The notes beneath the pieces were generated by a model. The model was not told where the DNA came from and made no database searches. It saw only the letters and a program-made list of their open reading frames with translations. 20,213 nt of DNA, taken from assembly GCA_024404735.1 (NCBI GenBank), contig JAKSPP010000012.1, positions 1 through 20,213 of the forward strand, in the 5' to 3' direction. The stretch comes from Oscillospiraceae bacterium. GTDB taxonomy: Bacteria; Bacillota; Clostridia; Oscillospirales; Oscillospiraceae. Position 1 is the stretch's first letter; every line of letters begins with the position of its first letter. A program made the position numbers and the translations under genes. Shown in pieces: positions 13,578 through 20,213 of the stretch.

Positions 13578-14015
13578 ATGTCCGAAGAAAGAAAATACGC
13601 AGGCTGCATCGTTGACAGCCTTTTATACGAGCCGCCTATGAGCGATGAATACAGAAAGATGTACGAGGCTTTCTCAAAAAGACAGCTCTGGATTGACGGA
13701 AATCTTGTTCCCGGAGCATTTCAGATGAACACCGCATGGTATGTTCAGGCCCCCGAAGAGCCCACAATGTTTGCAGAGCATGCACATCCCGGAGAGGAGC
13801 TTATCGGATTTTTCTCTTCCGACCCTGCCACAAGAGAGCTTGACGGTGAGCTTGAGGTGGTAATCGGCGGTGAGGAATATAAAATTACAAAAAGCACAAT
13901 CGTGTTTATTCCTTCCAACGTTCCCCATGAGCTTCGCATAAATAAAATAACAAAGCCCGTATTTCACTTCTCTGTTGTAAATACGCCCACCTATGACAAC
14001 TCCTCTTACAGATAA
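13578..14015 (+). CDS. Single-domain cupin protein
   Basis: 145 residues, soluble. The cupin metal-binding motif is visible: H68, H70 and E74 in AEHAHPGEELIGFFSS, with H117 of FIPSNVPHELRI as the second-motif histidine, in a beta-rich frame. FHFSVVNTPTYDNSSYR closes the protein. Such small cupins may be metal-dependent enzymes, binding proteins or sugar isomerase relatives, and I cannot choose between them. ATG 13578 is preferred over an in-frame TTG at 13545 because GGGAGGA (13564-13570) sits 7 bases before it. The gene stands alone between its own promoter (13481) and terminator (14032). Confidence 0.85.
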   Translation: MSEERKYAGCIVDSLLYEPPMSDEYRKMYEAFSKRQLWIDGNLVPGAFQMNTAWYVQAPEEPTMFAEHAHPGEELIGFFSSDPATRELDGELEVVIGGEEYKITKSTIVFIPSNVPHELRINKITKPVFHFSVVNTPTYDNSSYR

Positions 14016-14031
14016 AACGATTAAAAATTAC

Positions 14032-14072
14032 ACCTCCGACAAGGCGATTATCCCTGTCGGAGGTATTTTTTT
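14032..14072. terminator. Terminator between the convergent cupin and GGDEF genes
   Basis: ACCTCCGACA (14032-14041) pairs with TGTCGGAGGT (14055-14064); seven T follow at 14066-14072 on the plus strand. On the minus strand the stem is followed a few bases later by five T, so it may also serve the GGDEF gene, which stops at 14076. Confidence 0.88.
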
Positions 14073-14075
14073 GCA

Positions 14076-15233
14076 TTATTGTTTTCTTCTGTCTGCAAAG
14101 GGGTTATCTGAATAATATCTCCGCTTTGCCTCGTACATTTTTCTGTCGGTATTGTCGAGGACCTCATCGAAGGTATTGTAATCCCCGTCAATCAGATAAG
14201 AGCCTGCGGACACGGAAAGTTCATAAGGCTTTTCCCGTTTTCTGCATTCATCAATAAGGCGGGAGTTTATGCTCTTTATAAGCGCATCCGTTTTGTTTTC
14301 ATCGCAGTCGTAAAGAATCAGGATGAATTCATCACCACCGTATCTTATTACAAGCCCCGTTTCGTTTACGGCAGCCTCAAAAACTCTCGCAGCCAGTACA
14401 AGTGCGGAATCCCCCTCCTTGTGACCGAGGCTGTCATTTATGGCCTTGAAGTGGTTAATATCCATCATCACAAGCCTGTAGCCGCTTCGTTTTTTTATTT
14501 TAAGTCGGTCAAGAGCGTTAGTAAGGAAAAATCTGTTATAGAGCCCTGTAAGGCCGTCTCTGAAAAGAAGCTCATTCTGAACGCTGAGTGTTACGCAGGA
14601 AACAGAGATGGCAATAAATGGGTTAATGGTGGAAATACCGTAAACAACAGTCTGAAGTGCAGCACCAATAAGTGCGGGGATTGAAAAGGCCCAGACAGGA
14701 AAAAATTTAAGAAAACCGCTTTTTCTTCTTGCCCTGAAATAAACCAGAACTCCGTAAAACAGAAACACTATTTCAATTGCAAAATAGTACCAGAACATCC
14801 ATTCACGGGAGTAGAGATTATCTGTGCTGACGGAATAGACAAAAGGCACAAACCGGTTGACTACAAGGGCCGCAGCGCCAAAAGCACTGAGTGAGCCTAT
14901 TATAGCGGCACTTGTTTTACTGAGAGACACCCCTATATGGGATGTCATGTAGATTATCCAGGCTCCGCCGATGATAATCTCGGATATATACATTACGGCG
15001 CTGCCCCAGTACACAACGAAAAACATAAGCCTACCGGGCTTTCCGTTGCAAAGAAAGCATAAGGGGTCCATTACGCAGGCAATGATACTTGTTACAATAA
15101 GAACGTGAAATGCCGCATTTTCCTTCGTTCTCCCGACAAATCTCCATGAGCTGCCGAAAATTACAGAAACCAGCAGAACAACGCCCATTATGTTTGCAAT
15201 TATTATTGCCGTTAAATCGACAGTATGATTCAT
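14076..15233 (-). CDS. Membrane-anchored diguanylate cyclase (GGDEF)
   Basis: 385 residues. About 1-215 is hydrophobic with six or seven membrane helices and short loops, a plausible sensor region without a recognised domain name. The GGDEF domain is about 222-375: FRDGLTGLYNR (224-234), MMDINHFKAIND with D258 for metal, LGHKEGD (269-275) and the intact active-site RYGGDEF (GGDEF at 299-303). It should make cyclic di-GMP from two GTP. The product-inhibition I-site R-x-x-D, expected five residues before GGDEF, is replaced by NETG, so allosteric inhibition is probably lost. TAGGAG lies about ten bases before the ATG. It has its own promoter and no operon partner; its targets are not in the window. 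Confidence 0.93.
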   Translation of the reverse strand: MNHTVDLTAIIIANIMGVVLLVSVIFGSSWRFVGRTKENAAFHVLIVTSIIACVMDPLCFLCNGKPGRLMFFVVYWGSAVMYISEIIIGGAWIIYMTSHIGVSLSKTSAAIIGSLSAFGAAALVVNRFVPFVYSVSTDNLYSREWMFWYYFAIEIVFLFYGVLVYFRARRKSGFLKFFPVWAFSIPALIGAALQTVVYGISTINPFIAISVSCVTLSVQNELLFRDGLTGLYNRFFLTNALDRLKIKKRSGYRLVMMDINHFKAINDSLGHKEGDSALVLAARVFEAAVNETGLVIRYGGDEFILILYDCDENKTDALIKSINSRLIDECRKREKPYELSVSAGSYLIDGDYNTFDEVLDNTDRKMYEAKRRYYSDNPFADRRKQ

Positions 15234-15330
15234 ACCGTTAATCTCCTAAGCAGGCAGGGAAAACCGGCCCTGACGATAATTCATTGATAATAAAGCAAAG
15301 GAACCGACAGTTTATATGTAATGATGAGTA

Positions 15331-15359
15331 ATTGTAACAGAATTTGCCCTTTTAGACAA
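15331..15359 (-). promoter_or_regulatory. Promoter for the GGDEF gene
   Basis: On the minus strand TTGTCT (complement of 15354-15359) and TACAAT (complement of 15331-15336) are separated by 17 bases, implying a leader of roughly 90 bases. The remainder of the 15234-15444 gap shows only a short palindrome (15424-15438). Confidence 0.5.
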
Positions 15360-15423
15360 GACATAAATAAACTTAAAAATCAGCAAAGAAATGTGCCGCA
15401 TCTGTGCTGTATTTGCCGTTTTA

Positions 15424-15438
15424 AGCGCAAATTGCGCT
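15424..15438 (-). terminator. Weak candidate terminator after the ogt-like gene
   Basis: AGCGCAAATTGCGCT can form a short hairpin just after the stop at 15445 on the minus strand, followed by TTAAAA rather than a clean T run. It is the only candidate end for the five-gene leftward operon. Confidence 0.3.
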
Positions 15439-15444
15439 AAAGCC

Positions 15445-15978
15445 TCAGGGAGCAGTGCTTGTTTTCGGAATTCGGAGCAAAGAAATATCCACTCCCTCAT
15501 TTTGAAGAAGCCATAGCTTTTTATCTATGCCCCCCGCATAGCCCGTCAGACTTCCCCTTGAGCCTAGGACTCTGTGACAGGGAATAATAACGGAAATCGA
15601 GTTATGCCCGACAGCGCCGCCCACTGCCTGCGCAGAGACAGTTTTCTTCCCCGTTTTTACGGCAATAGAAGTGGCAATCTCTCCGTAGCTTATGGTTTTT
15701 CCGAAGGGGATTTTAAGCATTTCTTCTCTTACAAGGGCGGCAAAGGGAGAGCAGAGCATCTTCATTTTCGGGAAGAAGCCGGGGTCCTTACCCGAGAAAT
15801 AAATATCGAGCCATCGTCTTGTATCCCCGAAAACAGGCAGGTCTTTTTCTTGGGGATTATCGGAAAGACCGAGGGCATAATATTTCTGTCCCTCAAACCA
15901 CAGCCCCGTAAGATGCTCACCGTCCGAGGCAAGGAGAACAGGGCCCGGGGGGGATAGATAGCGGGCAATGTACTTCAT
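15445..15978 (-). CDS. ogt: Methylated-DNA--[protein]-cysteine S-methyltransferase (Ogt/MGMT)
   Basis: 177 residues. It repairs O6-alkylguanine by transferring the alkyl group to its own cysteine, in a single-turnover reaction. The active-site sequence IIPCHRVLGSRGSLTGYAGG places the acceptor at C134. FGKTISYGEIA (92-102) and AVGGAVGHNSI (118-128, including the conserved Asn) complete the DNA-binding helix-turn-helix and active-site region. The N-terminal domain (about 1-75) is poorly conserved, as usual. It is the last gene of the leftward operon, 5 bases after a GNAT gene. No Ada-type regulatory domain is present. Confidence 0.95.
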   Translation of the reverse strand: MKYIARYLSPPGPVLLASDGEHLTGLWFEGQKYYALGLSDNPQEKDLPVFGDTRRWLDIYFSGKDPGFFPKMKMLCSPFAALVREEMLKIPFGKTISYGEIATSIAVKTGKKTVSAQAVGGAVGHNSISVIIPCHRVLGSRGSLTGYAGGIDKKLWLLQNEGVDISLLRIPKTSTAP

Positions 15979-15983
15979 GGTGT

Positions 15984-16535
15984 TTACTCCCCGAAAAGTG
16001 AAATAAATTTTTCAGCCGGGAGATATGTATAATGCTCCGTAACCGTTTTTCCCAGAAGCGGGCAGGGCTTATCGGGCTCTGTATGGTGGTAGGAAAAGCC
16101 GAGCTTTTCCGCACAGCGGGCGGATTTTTCATTTCCGTCGAAATAGCCGCACCACATTCCCGTACATCCGCAATCCTTTATTGCGTGCCTTATAAGGGCG
16201 ACTGCAGCCTCCGGAATGAGGCCCCTTCCCCAGAAGGGCTCCCCTATCCAGTAGCCTATTTCAAGCTCATTCATCAAAACGGAATTTGTATGGGATTTTG
16301 AGGTGGGAATAAGACTTATACTGCCGATTGCCCTGTTATCCTCCTTAAGGCAGACGGCATAGGTTTCGTCCTCGGAAAGGACATTTCTGATTGTATACAG
16401 GCTTCCTTCAACGCTTTCGTGAGGAGGCCAGCCGCACATAGGACCGACATTGGGATTTTTAGCGTAACAAAAGCAGCTTTCCGCATCTGTATCCTCCCAC
16501 GGACGGAGAATAAGGCGTTCTGTTTCAATTATCAT
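15984..16535 (-). CDS. RimJ/RimL-type GNAT N-acetyltransferase
   Basis: 183 residues. IIETERLILRPWEDTDAE at the N terminus is the hallmark opening of the RimJ/RimL/ribosomal-protein acetyltransferase group. The acetyl-CoA site is IGYWIGEPFWGRGLIPEA (motif A with W-G-R-G-L), and NEKSARCAEKLGF is motif B. The true substrate could be a ribosomal protein N terminus or a small molecule; sequence does not decide. CTCCT at 16545-16549 (AGGAG on the coding strand) is a good ribosome site. It lies 26 bases after the metallo-hydrolase gene and 5 before ogt. Confidence 0.92.
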   Translation of the reverse strand: MIIETERLILRPWEDTDAESCFCYAKNPNVGPMCGWPPHESVEGSLYTIRNVLSEDETYAVCLKEDNRAIGSISLIPTSKSHTNSVLMNELEIGYWIGEPFWGRGLIPEAAVALIRHAIKDCGCTGMWCGYFDGNEKSARCAEKLGFSYHHTEPDKPCPLLGKTVTEHYTYLPAEKFISLFGE

Positions 16536-16561
16536 TTTATCTTACTCCTACCAAATAATTA

Positions 16562-17167
16562 TCAGCGGATAATAAAATCCGTTTCAATTTCCGAAGAGTT
16601 TTTATCCCGAAGTGAAAGAAGCCCTCTGAGCTCCGACAGGATTTCATTTTTCGGAATGTGCCTGTCCCCCTCATGTCCGAGAGCGACAAGAGAGGCCGGA
16701 GAGCTTTCAAGGATACTTATCTGGGAAACAAGGTGCTGAACATTGTAAATACACCTCCCGCCCTTAAGCTGCGGGCAGAGAGCATCGCCGAGAAATATAA
16801 TTTCTCCGTTTAATTCAAGGGCAAGGCAGCCCTTTGCGTGGGATGAGGGAAAAGGAATAAGTCTCAGGGAAGCTCCGTCGTTTATTGTAAGCTCATTTTC
16901 TACAACCTGACCCCTGCCCACATATTTCAGTGTGTTTTTTCCGAGATAAAGCCCTAAGGAATTTAATCTTTTAAGGTTTAGGATATGGTCGGGGTGAAAA
17001 TGAGAGATTACCGCATTTACCTCACCGGAGATTTCGGAGATTTCGGAAAAAGCATTTTCCGATGCACCCACATCGTAAAGCCATGTGCTTTTCTCCCCTT
17101 TTATTATAACAACATCAGAGGAAAGGGGCTCATCCTCGGAGGGAATGTATCCGATTATATCATTCAT
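16562..17167 (-). CDS. Metallo-beta-lactamase-fold hydrolase
   Basis: 201 residues, a compact cytoplasmic MBL-fold protein with no signal peptide. The metal motif SHFHPDH gives H56, H58, D60 and H61; H110 (SSHAKG), D128 (FLGDAL) and H165 (GHEG) supply the remaining ligands, so a complete dinuclear metal site is predicted. LYDVGA near residue 31 is the usual first strand. The general fold includes glyoxalase II, lactonases, RNases and others; nothing here fixes the substrate. It sits 3 bases after the second LysR gene and is therefore the first structural gene of the leftward operon. The ribosome site is weak (ACGGAT), which suggests coupling to the LysR gene. Confidence 0.9.
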   Translation of the reverse strand: MNDIIGYIPSEDEPLSSDVVIIKGEKSTWLYDVGASENAFSEISEISGEVNAVISHFHPDHILNLKRLNSLGLYLGKNTLKYVGRGQVVENELTINDGASLRLIPFPSSHAKGCLALELNGEIIFLGDALCPQLKGGRCIYNVQHLVSQISILESSPASLVALGHEGDRHIPKNEILSELRGLLSLRDKNSSEIETDFIIR

Positions 17168-17170
17168 TTT

Positions 17171-18124
17171 TTATCCGTTCAGGCCTCCGGCTTTCCTTAC
17201 ATATCTGCGGACAAAGCTTGTGAATACTTCAACGGCGGGAGTTGAAAGCTTCGGTGCGATATAAAGGAGCCTCGTCCTCCCCCTCCAGCCTCTTAAAGGA
17301 ACGGAAACAACGCCTTTTTCGGGCACCGGCTTCACAAAAAACTCCGGCATTACTCCGGCCCCGGAGGCCAGCAGGTTTCTTATATACAGTGAATTAATGC
17401 ATTCCTCAAATCGAAGAGTATAGTTTTCACGGCTTATATCCATTACTCTGAAAAACGGCAGCTTCTCTCCGTCCGAAAGATAATCAAGGGCAAAGGCTTT
17501 GTTAAAAAGCAGGGTTCTGCCTCTGAGCTCATCTATGGAAACACTGCTTTGATGGGCCAGGGCATCATTTTCACTCATACATACGGAAATGCCGTCTGTT
17601 TCGGCAATTTCGATTACCTCAAAAAAGTCCCTTGAAAAGCGTGAGGCTATTCCGTCATCGAAATTATCCGAGGAGGTTGAAATGAGGAAGGTGCAGTCTA
17701 TCATACCCTCGGCAAGATATCTTGTTAAGGCTTTATACGATTCATAAACAGTGAAAAAGACCGTATTGGGGCTATCCAGCATAAATTCGGACATAATTGC
17801 GGAGGTATATGGCTCCGGGAGCCTTGAGGTCATTCCCACATTTATGGTTTCCGAGGTGCTTTCCAGCATATTGAGCTTTGCCTGCATAAGCGAGCTTGTA
17901 TTAACAAGCTTCTGGATAAGCGGGAAAAGAGCCTGACCGCTTTCCGTAAGCTTCAGGGATGTTCCCGCTGTAGTTCTTTCAACGAGCACAGTGCCAAGCT
18001 CTTCCTCAAGCTTTGCAAGTCTTTTGGACAGAGCTGAAACAGAGACACCTGCGGCCTTTGCGGCCTCGCCGAAGCTTCCGTAGCTGAAAAGAAGCGTTAC
18101 TGTATTAAACTCGTTTATTTTCAT
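17171..18124 (-). CDS. LysR-family transcriptional regulator (conventional)
   Basis: 317 residues, the usual size. The winged helix-turn-helix is at about 6-60 (FNTVTLLFSYGSFGEAAKAAGVSVS, then ALSKRLAKLEEELGTVLVER), followed by the linker helix and a type 2 periplasmic-binding-like effector domain from about 90 to 300. Its ATG overlaps the stop of the preceding ferredoxin-LysR gene as ATGA (18121-18124), so the two regulators are translated together. They are clearly related in plan but differ at the N terminus, since this one lacks the ferredoxin part. Whether they form mixed oligomers is unknown. The effector is unknown. Confidence 0.94.
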   Translation of the reverse strand: MKINEFNTVTLLFSYGSFGEAAKAAGVSVSALSKRLAKLEEELGTVLVERTTAGTSLKLTESGQALFPLIQKLVNTSSLMQAKLNMLESTSETINVGMTSRLPEPYTSAIMSEFMLDSPNTVFFTVYESYKALTRYLAEGMIDCTFLISTSSDNFDDGIASRFSRDFFEVIEIAETDGISVCMSENDALAHQSSVSIDELRGRTLLFNKAFALDYLSDGEKLPFFRVMDISRENYTLRFEECINSLYIRNLLASGAGVMPEFFVKPVPEKGVVSVPLRGWRGRTRLLYIAPKLSTPAVEVFTSFVRRYVRKAGGLNG

Positions 18125-19278
18125 ATCAGCTTTGCCTCTTTGGAATATTCTCTTGAGAATTCAACAAATTTTCTGACATTGAGGTTCGGATTGTTTTTAT
18201 TATATACAAGAACGGTGAAAACGGGACTTCTCAGCCTTTCAATGGGAACGAAAACAACATCGTCTGTTTCCTCCCGGGGAGGTATTGTTGCAATCGGAAT
18301 AATTGCACGGCCGGATGCAACGTATTTATAAACAAGCTGTCTGTTCATAAAATCCATTTGCTTTACGTTTTTGATGTTTTCTCCGTCCTCATCCGGAATT
18401 AGATATCTGAAAATGCCCATTATGTTCTGACTGTCTTCGAGGGTGCGGTTAAAAATAAAAATCTCATTCTGAAGATCCGTAAGCTTTACCTCGGCATCGT
18501 TTGCATGAGGATGCTTTTTACTCAGTCCGACATACTTTTTATCCTGAAAAAAAACGGGAAAATAAGACAGACCGAGGCCATATATACTGCGGGAAAGCTC
18601 GTTTTCATCGGAAAGACCGCCAATCCAGAAAATAAAAGCACAGTCAAGCTCTCCCCTTGATACCATTTCCGTGAGCGTCTCTCTGTTGCGGATTACCTGA
18701 TTTATTCCCATTTCCGGGAAATTCATCCTGAAGGCGGATATTATCTCCGTTTCACCTGCCGTCCCAAACAAAGCTCCGTAGCCTATATTAAGCTCATCAC
18801 CCGTGGCTTTTTTTATTCTGTCCGAGAGCAGAAGAATCTGGTCATAGGTATCCACGATATTGTCGATGTACGGCATTACAGACCGTCCCACGGAGGAAAA
18901 CTCCGTATGAACCGACTTGGTTCCTCTTTCGAAAATACGAAGTCCCAGAGTCGCTTCGACTCTCGAGATGCGTTTGGATATTGTCGATGCGGACTGGAAT
19001 GTATCGAAGGCTGCCTCTGTCCAGTTTTTTGCCTTTGAAACTGCCATAACAGCCTTATAATCGCCTATGTCAACGGAGGAGCTTCTTGAAGTTTCCCCGG
19101 ACATCTCCTTTAACGATACAGCATCGGACGGGCATATACACACACAGGCACCGCAGCCTGTACAGTCAGCCGAAACAAAAGGATAATACTGTCCTTCCTC
19201 AATGCAGTGTCTCTCGCAGACATATCTGCATTCACCGCAATTATTACATTTTTTATGCAATATTACAGCCTTTTTCAA
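18121..19278 (-). CDS. LysR-family regulator fused to an N-terminal 2x[4Fe-4S] ferredoxin domain
   Basis: 385 residues. About 1-58 is a bacterial-type ferredoxin domain: C11-x2-C14-x2-C17-x3-C21 (CNNCGECRYVC) and C39-x2-C42-x2-C45-x3-C49-P (CTGCGACVCICP), with extra Cys at 25 and 47. About 59-72 is a Ser-rich linker. A LysR winged helix-turn-helix follows at about 73-132 (YKAVMAVSKAKNWTEAAFD, then SASTISKRISRVEATLG and RIFERG), then a LysR effector domain to the end. One continuous frame joins all parts. The start is TTG 19278 (minus strand) with GGAGG nine bases upstream; a nearer ATG at 19283 gives only two codons. A sigma-70-type promoter lies at 19311-19339. It heads a five-gene operon and is divergent to a flavoprotein gene. 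Inference: redox- or oxygen-responsive control. Confidence 0.9.
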   Translation of the reverse strand: MKKAVILHKKCNNCGECRYVCERHCIEEGQYYPFVSADCTGCGACVCICPSDAVSLKEMSGETSRSSSVDIGDYKAVMAVSKAKNWTEAAFDTFQSASTISKRISRVEATLGLRIFERGTKSVHTEFSSVGRSVMPYIDNIVDTYDQILLLSDRIKKATGDELNIGYGALFGTAGETEIISAFRMNFPEMGINQVIRNRETLTEMVSRGELDCAFIFWIGGLSDENELSRSIYGLGLSYFPVFFQDKKYVGLSKKHPHANDAEVKLTDLQNEIFIFNRTLEDSQNIMGIFRYLIPDEDGENIKNVKQMDFMNRQLVYKYVASGRAIIPIATIPPREETDDVVFVPIERLRSPVFTVLVYNKNNPNLNVRKFVEFSREYSKEAKLI

Positions 19279-19310
19279 AGCATAGCGCCTCCGTAAAAGT
19301 TTGTTTTTCT

Positions 19311-19339
19311 ATTATAAAATAAAATGAAATAATTTTCAA
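19311..19339 (-). promoter_or_regulatory. Promoter of the ferredoxin-LysR operon
   Basis: On the minus strand TTGAAA (complement of 19334-19339) and TATAAT (complement of 19311-19316) have a 17-base spacer. Start would be near 19304, with a leader of about 26 bases that includes the GGAGG at 19288-19292. Confidence 0.75.
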
Positions 19340-19421
19340 TGTTACGGATATAAAAAAACGCGGGGGGGTGGAAAGATGGGCTAAGTCTTAAAGAGCCGAA
19401 ATAAGCACGGGAAAAATCGGG

Positions 19422-19470
19422 TGGGAAAGAAGATAAATTACAATTTCCGAAACGGAATATTTATCTCCCA
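19422..19470. repeat. Imperfect inverted repeat / hairpin upstream of the flavoprotein promoter
   Basis: TGGG (19422-19425) matches CCCA (19467-19470), AGATAAAT (19431-19438) matches ATTTATCT (19459-19466), and TTCCG (19445-19449) matches CGGAA (19453-19457). Asymmetric loops separate the three parts. No T run follows on the plus strand. It lies about 60 bases upstream of the -35, a usual distance for a LysR-type regulatory site, though it could equally be an RNA structure. Confidence 0.5.
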
Positions 19471-19514
19471 AAAAGAATGGAAAAAGCATCGCTTAAGCCT
19501 GTTTTTTACCATTT

Positions 19515-19565
19515 TGGCACAATTGATGTGTTGTATTCCGGGGGGCAATATGTTATAATGTGCCA
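19515..19565 (+). promoter_or_regulatory. Flavoprotein promoter bracketed by a TGGCACA/TGTGCCA inverted repeat
   Basis: TTGTAT (19531-19536) and TATAAT (19554-19559, with an upstream TG giving an extended -10) have a 17-base spacer. TGGCACA (19515-19521) and its complement TGTGCCA (19559-19565) lie on either side, 44 bases centre to centre, one upstream of the -35 and one over the end of the -10 and the start point. This placement suits repression or a regulator-bridged promoter; the neighbouring LysR proteins are the obvious candidates. Confidence 0.6.
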
Positions 19566-19644
19566 CAATAGTAAAATTATTGATAATAACATAGAAGCAT
19601 TGTATCTTTTGCTCTGTCTTACGGGAAGAAAAAGGAGGAAAAAT

Positions 19645-20213
19645 ATGTCGCTAAACAAAAACAAATGGGGTGACTGGGCAAAGGCCCCCGAGGCTATTGC
19701 TCTTTCACAGTGCAAGGAGACAGTTGAGACCGAGGTTCTCGTTGTAGGCGCCGGAATGGCGGGTATGTTCTGCGCATACAGCTCTGCCGAGTGCGGCAAA
19801 AAGGTTACCGTTATCGAAAAAACCGGGGCCTATTCCGCAAGAGGCTTTAATATCGGCGTTGCAGGCTCTTCCTATATGGAAAAAATGGGCGTTAAATACG
19901 ACCTTGATGAAATTCAGAGAGAATGGCTCAAGCGCTGTGGAAACCGCTGTGACGAAAGAATAGTCCATCTTTTCCTTGAAAAGAGTCCCGAGGCCATGAA
20001 CTGGCTTCTTGAGGTCCTGTCAAGACCCGAATATGCCGTACGCACCGAGCTCAACGCCTGCGCATATCTGGGTGAAACCTATAAGGAAACCTACGGAACC
20101 CATATTTTCCTTGACGGCCCCATATCACGTCAGGGCAAGTTCGGCGGAATGAACGATGTAATCGAGCCTCTTTACTGCGAAATGAAGAAGATGGACAATG
20201 TTACCTTCCGCTT
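19645..20213 (+). CDS. FAD-dependent oxidoreductase, fumarate-reductase/succinate-dehydrogenase flavoprotein-like (3' truncated by the window edge)
   Basis: The frame opens at ATG 19645, six bases after AGGAGG (19633-19638), and is still open at the window end; 189 codons are visible. EVLVVGAGMAGMFCAYSSAECGKKVTVIEK (a dinucleotide-binding G-x-G-x-x-G fold followed by the ribose-binding Glu) is at about residues 30-59, and SARGFNIGVAGS matches the segment in which fumarate-reductase-type flavoproteins contact FAD. There is no signal peptide or Tat motif, so the protein is probably cytoplasmic. The family includes fumarate, urocanate and other enoate reductases and adenylylsulfate reductase; the catalytic part lies beyond the window, so the substrate cannot be named. 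It is divergent to the ferredoxin-LysR operon and has its own promoter. Confidence 0.88.
   Translation, partial: MSLNKNKWGDWAKAPEAIALSQCKETVETEVLVVGAGMAGMFCAYSSAECGKKVTVIEKTGAYSARGFNIGVAGSSYMEKMGVKYDLDEIQREWLKRCGNRCDERIVHLFLEKSPEAMNWLLEVLSRPEYAVRTELNACAYLGETYKETYGTHIFLDGPISRQGKFGGMNDVIEPLYCEMKKMDNVTFR

Larger units (their letters stand above)
19279..19644. other. 366-base divergent control region between the ferredoxin-LysR gene and the flavoprotein gene
   Basis: It contains a leftward promoter (19311-19339), a G-rich stretch with GGGGGGG near 19363-19369, an imperfect hairpin (19422-19470), and a rightward promoter bracketed by an inverted repeat (19515-19565). The rightward transcript would have a leader of about 80 bases. 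I see no gene in it. Confidence 0.7.

Noticed and set aside
1..20213. Mobile elements, prophage, CRISPR arrays, tRNA or rRNA genes
   Set aside because: No transposase, integrase, terminal repeats, regularly spaced repeats or cloverleaf sequences were recognised. Base and codon use look uniform, so horizontal transfer of a block is not claimed.

Overview
The window looks like a chromosomal segment of an anaerobic Gram-positive bacterium of class Clostridia, probably close to Oscillospirales. The reasons are: a class 1B dihydroorotate dehydrogenase (PyrD with its PyrK electron-transfer partner), separate PyrB and PyrI chains, strong AGGAGG ribosome sites, frequent TTG starts, an SLH-anchored surface protein and a fumarate-reductase-like flavoprotein. 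Species cannot be fixed from the sequence alone. I see no transposase, integrase, CRISPR array, tRNA or rRNA.

Layout. Positions 1-5601 (+) hold the 3' part of a pyrimidine operon: pyrK (5' truncated), pyrD, pyrF, pyrE, pyrB, pyrI and a pepT peptidase gene. Most genes overlap or nearly touch. The exception is the pyrE-pyrB spacer, which carries an intrinsic terminator and a competing antiterminator helix, so pyrBI-pepT can be controlled separately. A strong bidirectional terminator (5619-5675) closes the operon. Positions 11180-5687 (-) form a second closely spaced unit read leftward: an SLH/phosphodiester-glycosidase surface protein, tsaE, tsaB, upp, a zinc-ribbon protein of unknown function, and a GntR/UTRA regulator. 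De novo UMP synthesis and uracil salvage (upp) therefore converge on the same terminator.

Positions 11181-14075 are an accessory stretch (+). A DUF2975 membrane protein and a small Cro/CI-type regulator sit behind a promoter flanked by TTATCG/CGATAA palindromes. A GNAT acetyltransferase follows, whose 5' UTR holds an 11-codon leader ORF and an erm/cat-like set of alternative RNA helices. A cupin gene with its own promoter and terminators comes next. A membrane-bound GGDEF diguanylate cyclase (14076-15233, -) has its own promoter.

Positions 15445-19278 (-) read as one operon: a LysR regulator fused to an N-terminal 2x[4Fe-4S] ferredoxin domain, a second conventional LysR (ATGA overlap), a metallo-beta-lactamase-fold hydrolase, a RimJ/RimL-like acetyltransferase and an Ogt-type DNA alkyl transferase. 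Divergent to it, at 19645, starts a FAD-dependent fumarate-reductase-like flavoprotein that runs off the window. The 366-base divergent region contains both promoters, a TGGCACA/TGTGCCA inverted repeat bracketing the flavoprotein promoter, and an imperfect hairpin. The most novel-looking parts are this iron-sulfur LysR / LysR / flavoprotein locus and the putative translational attenuator in front of the GNAT gene.
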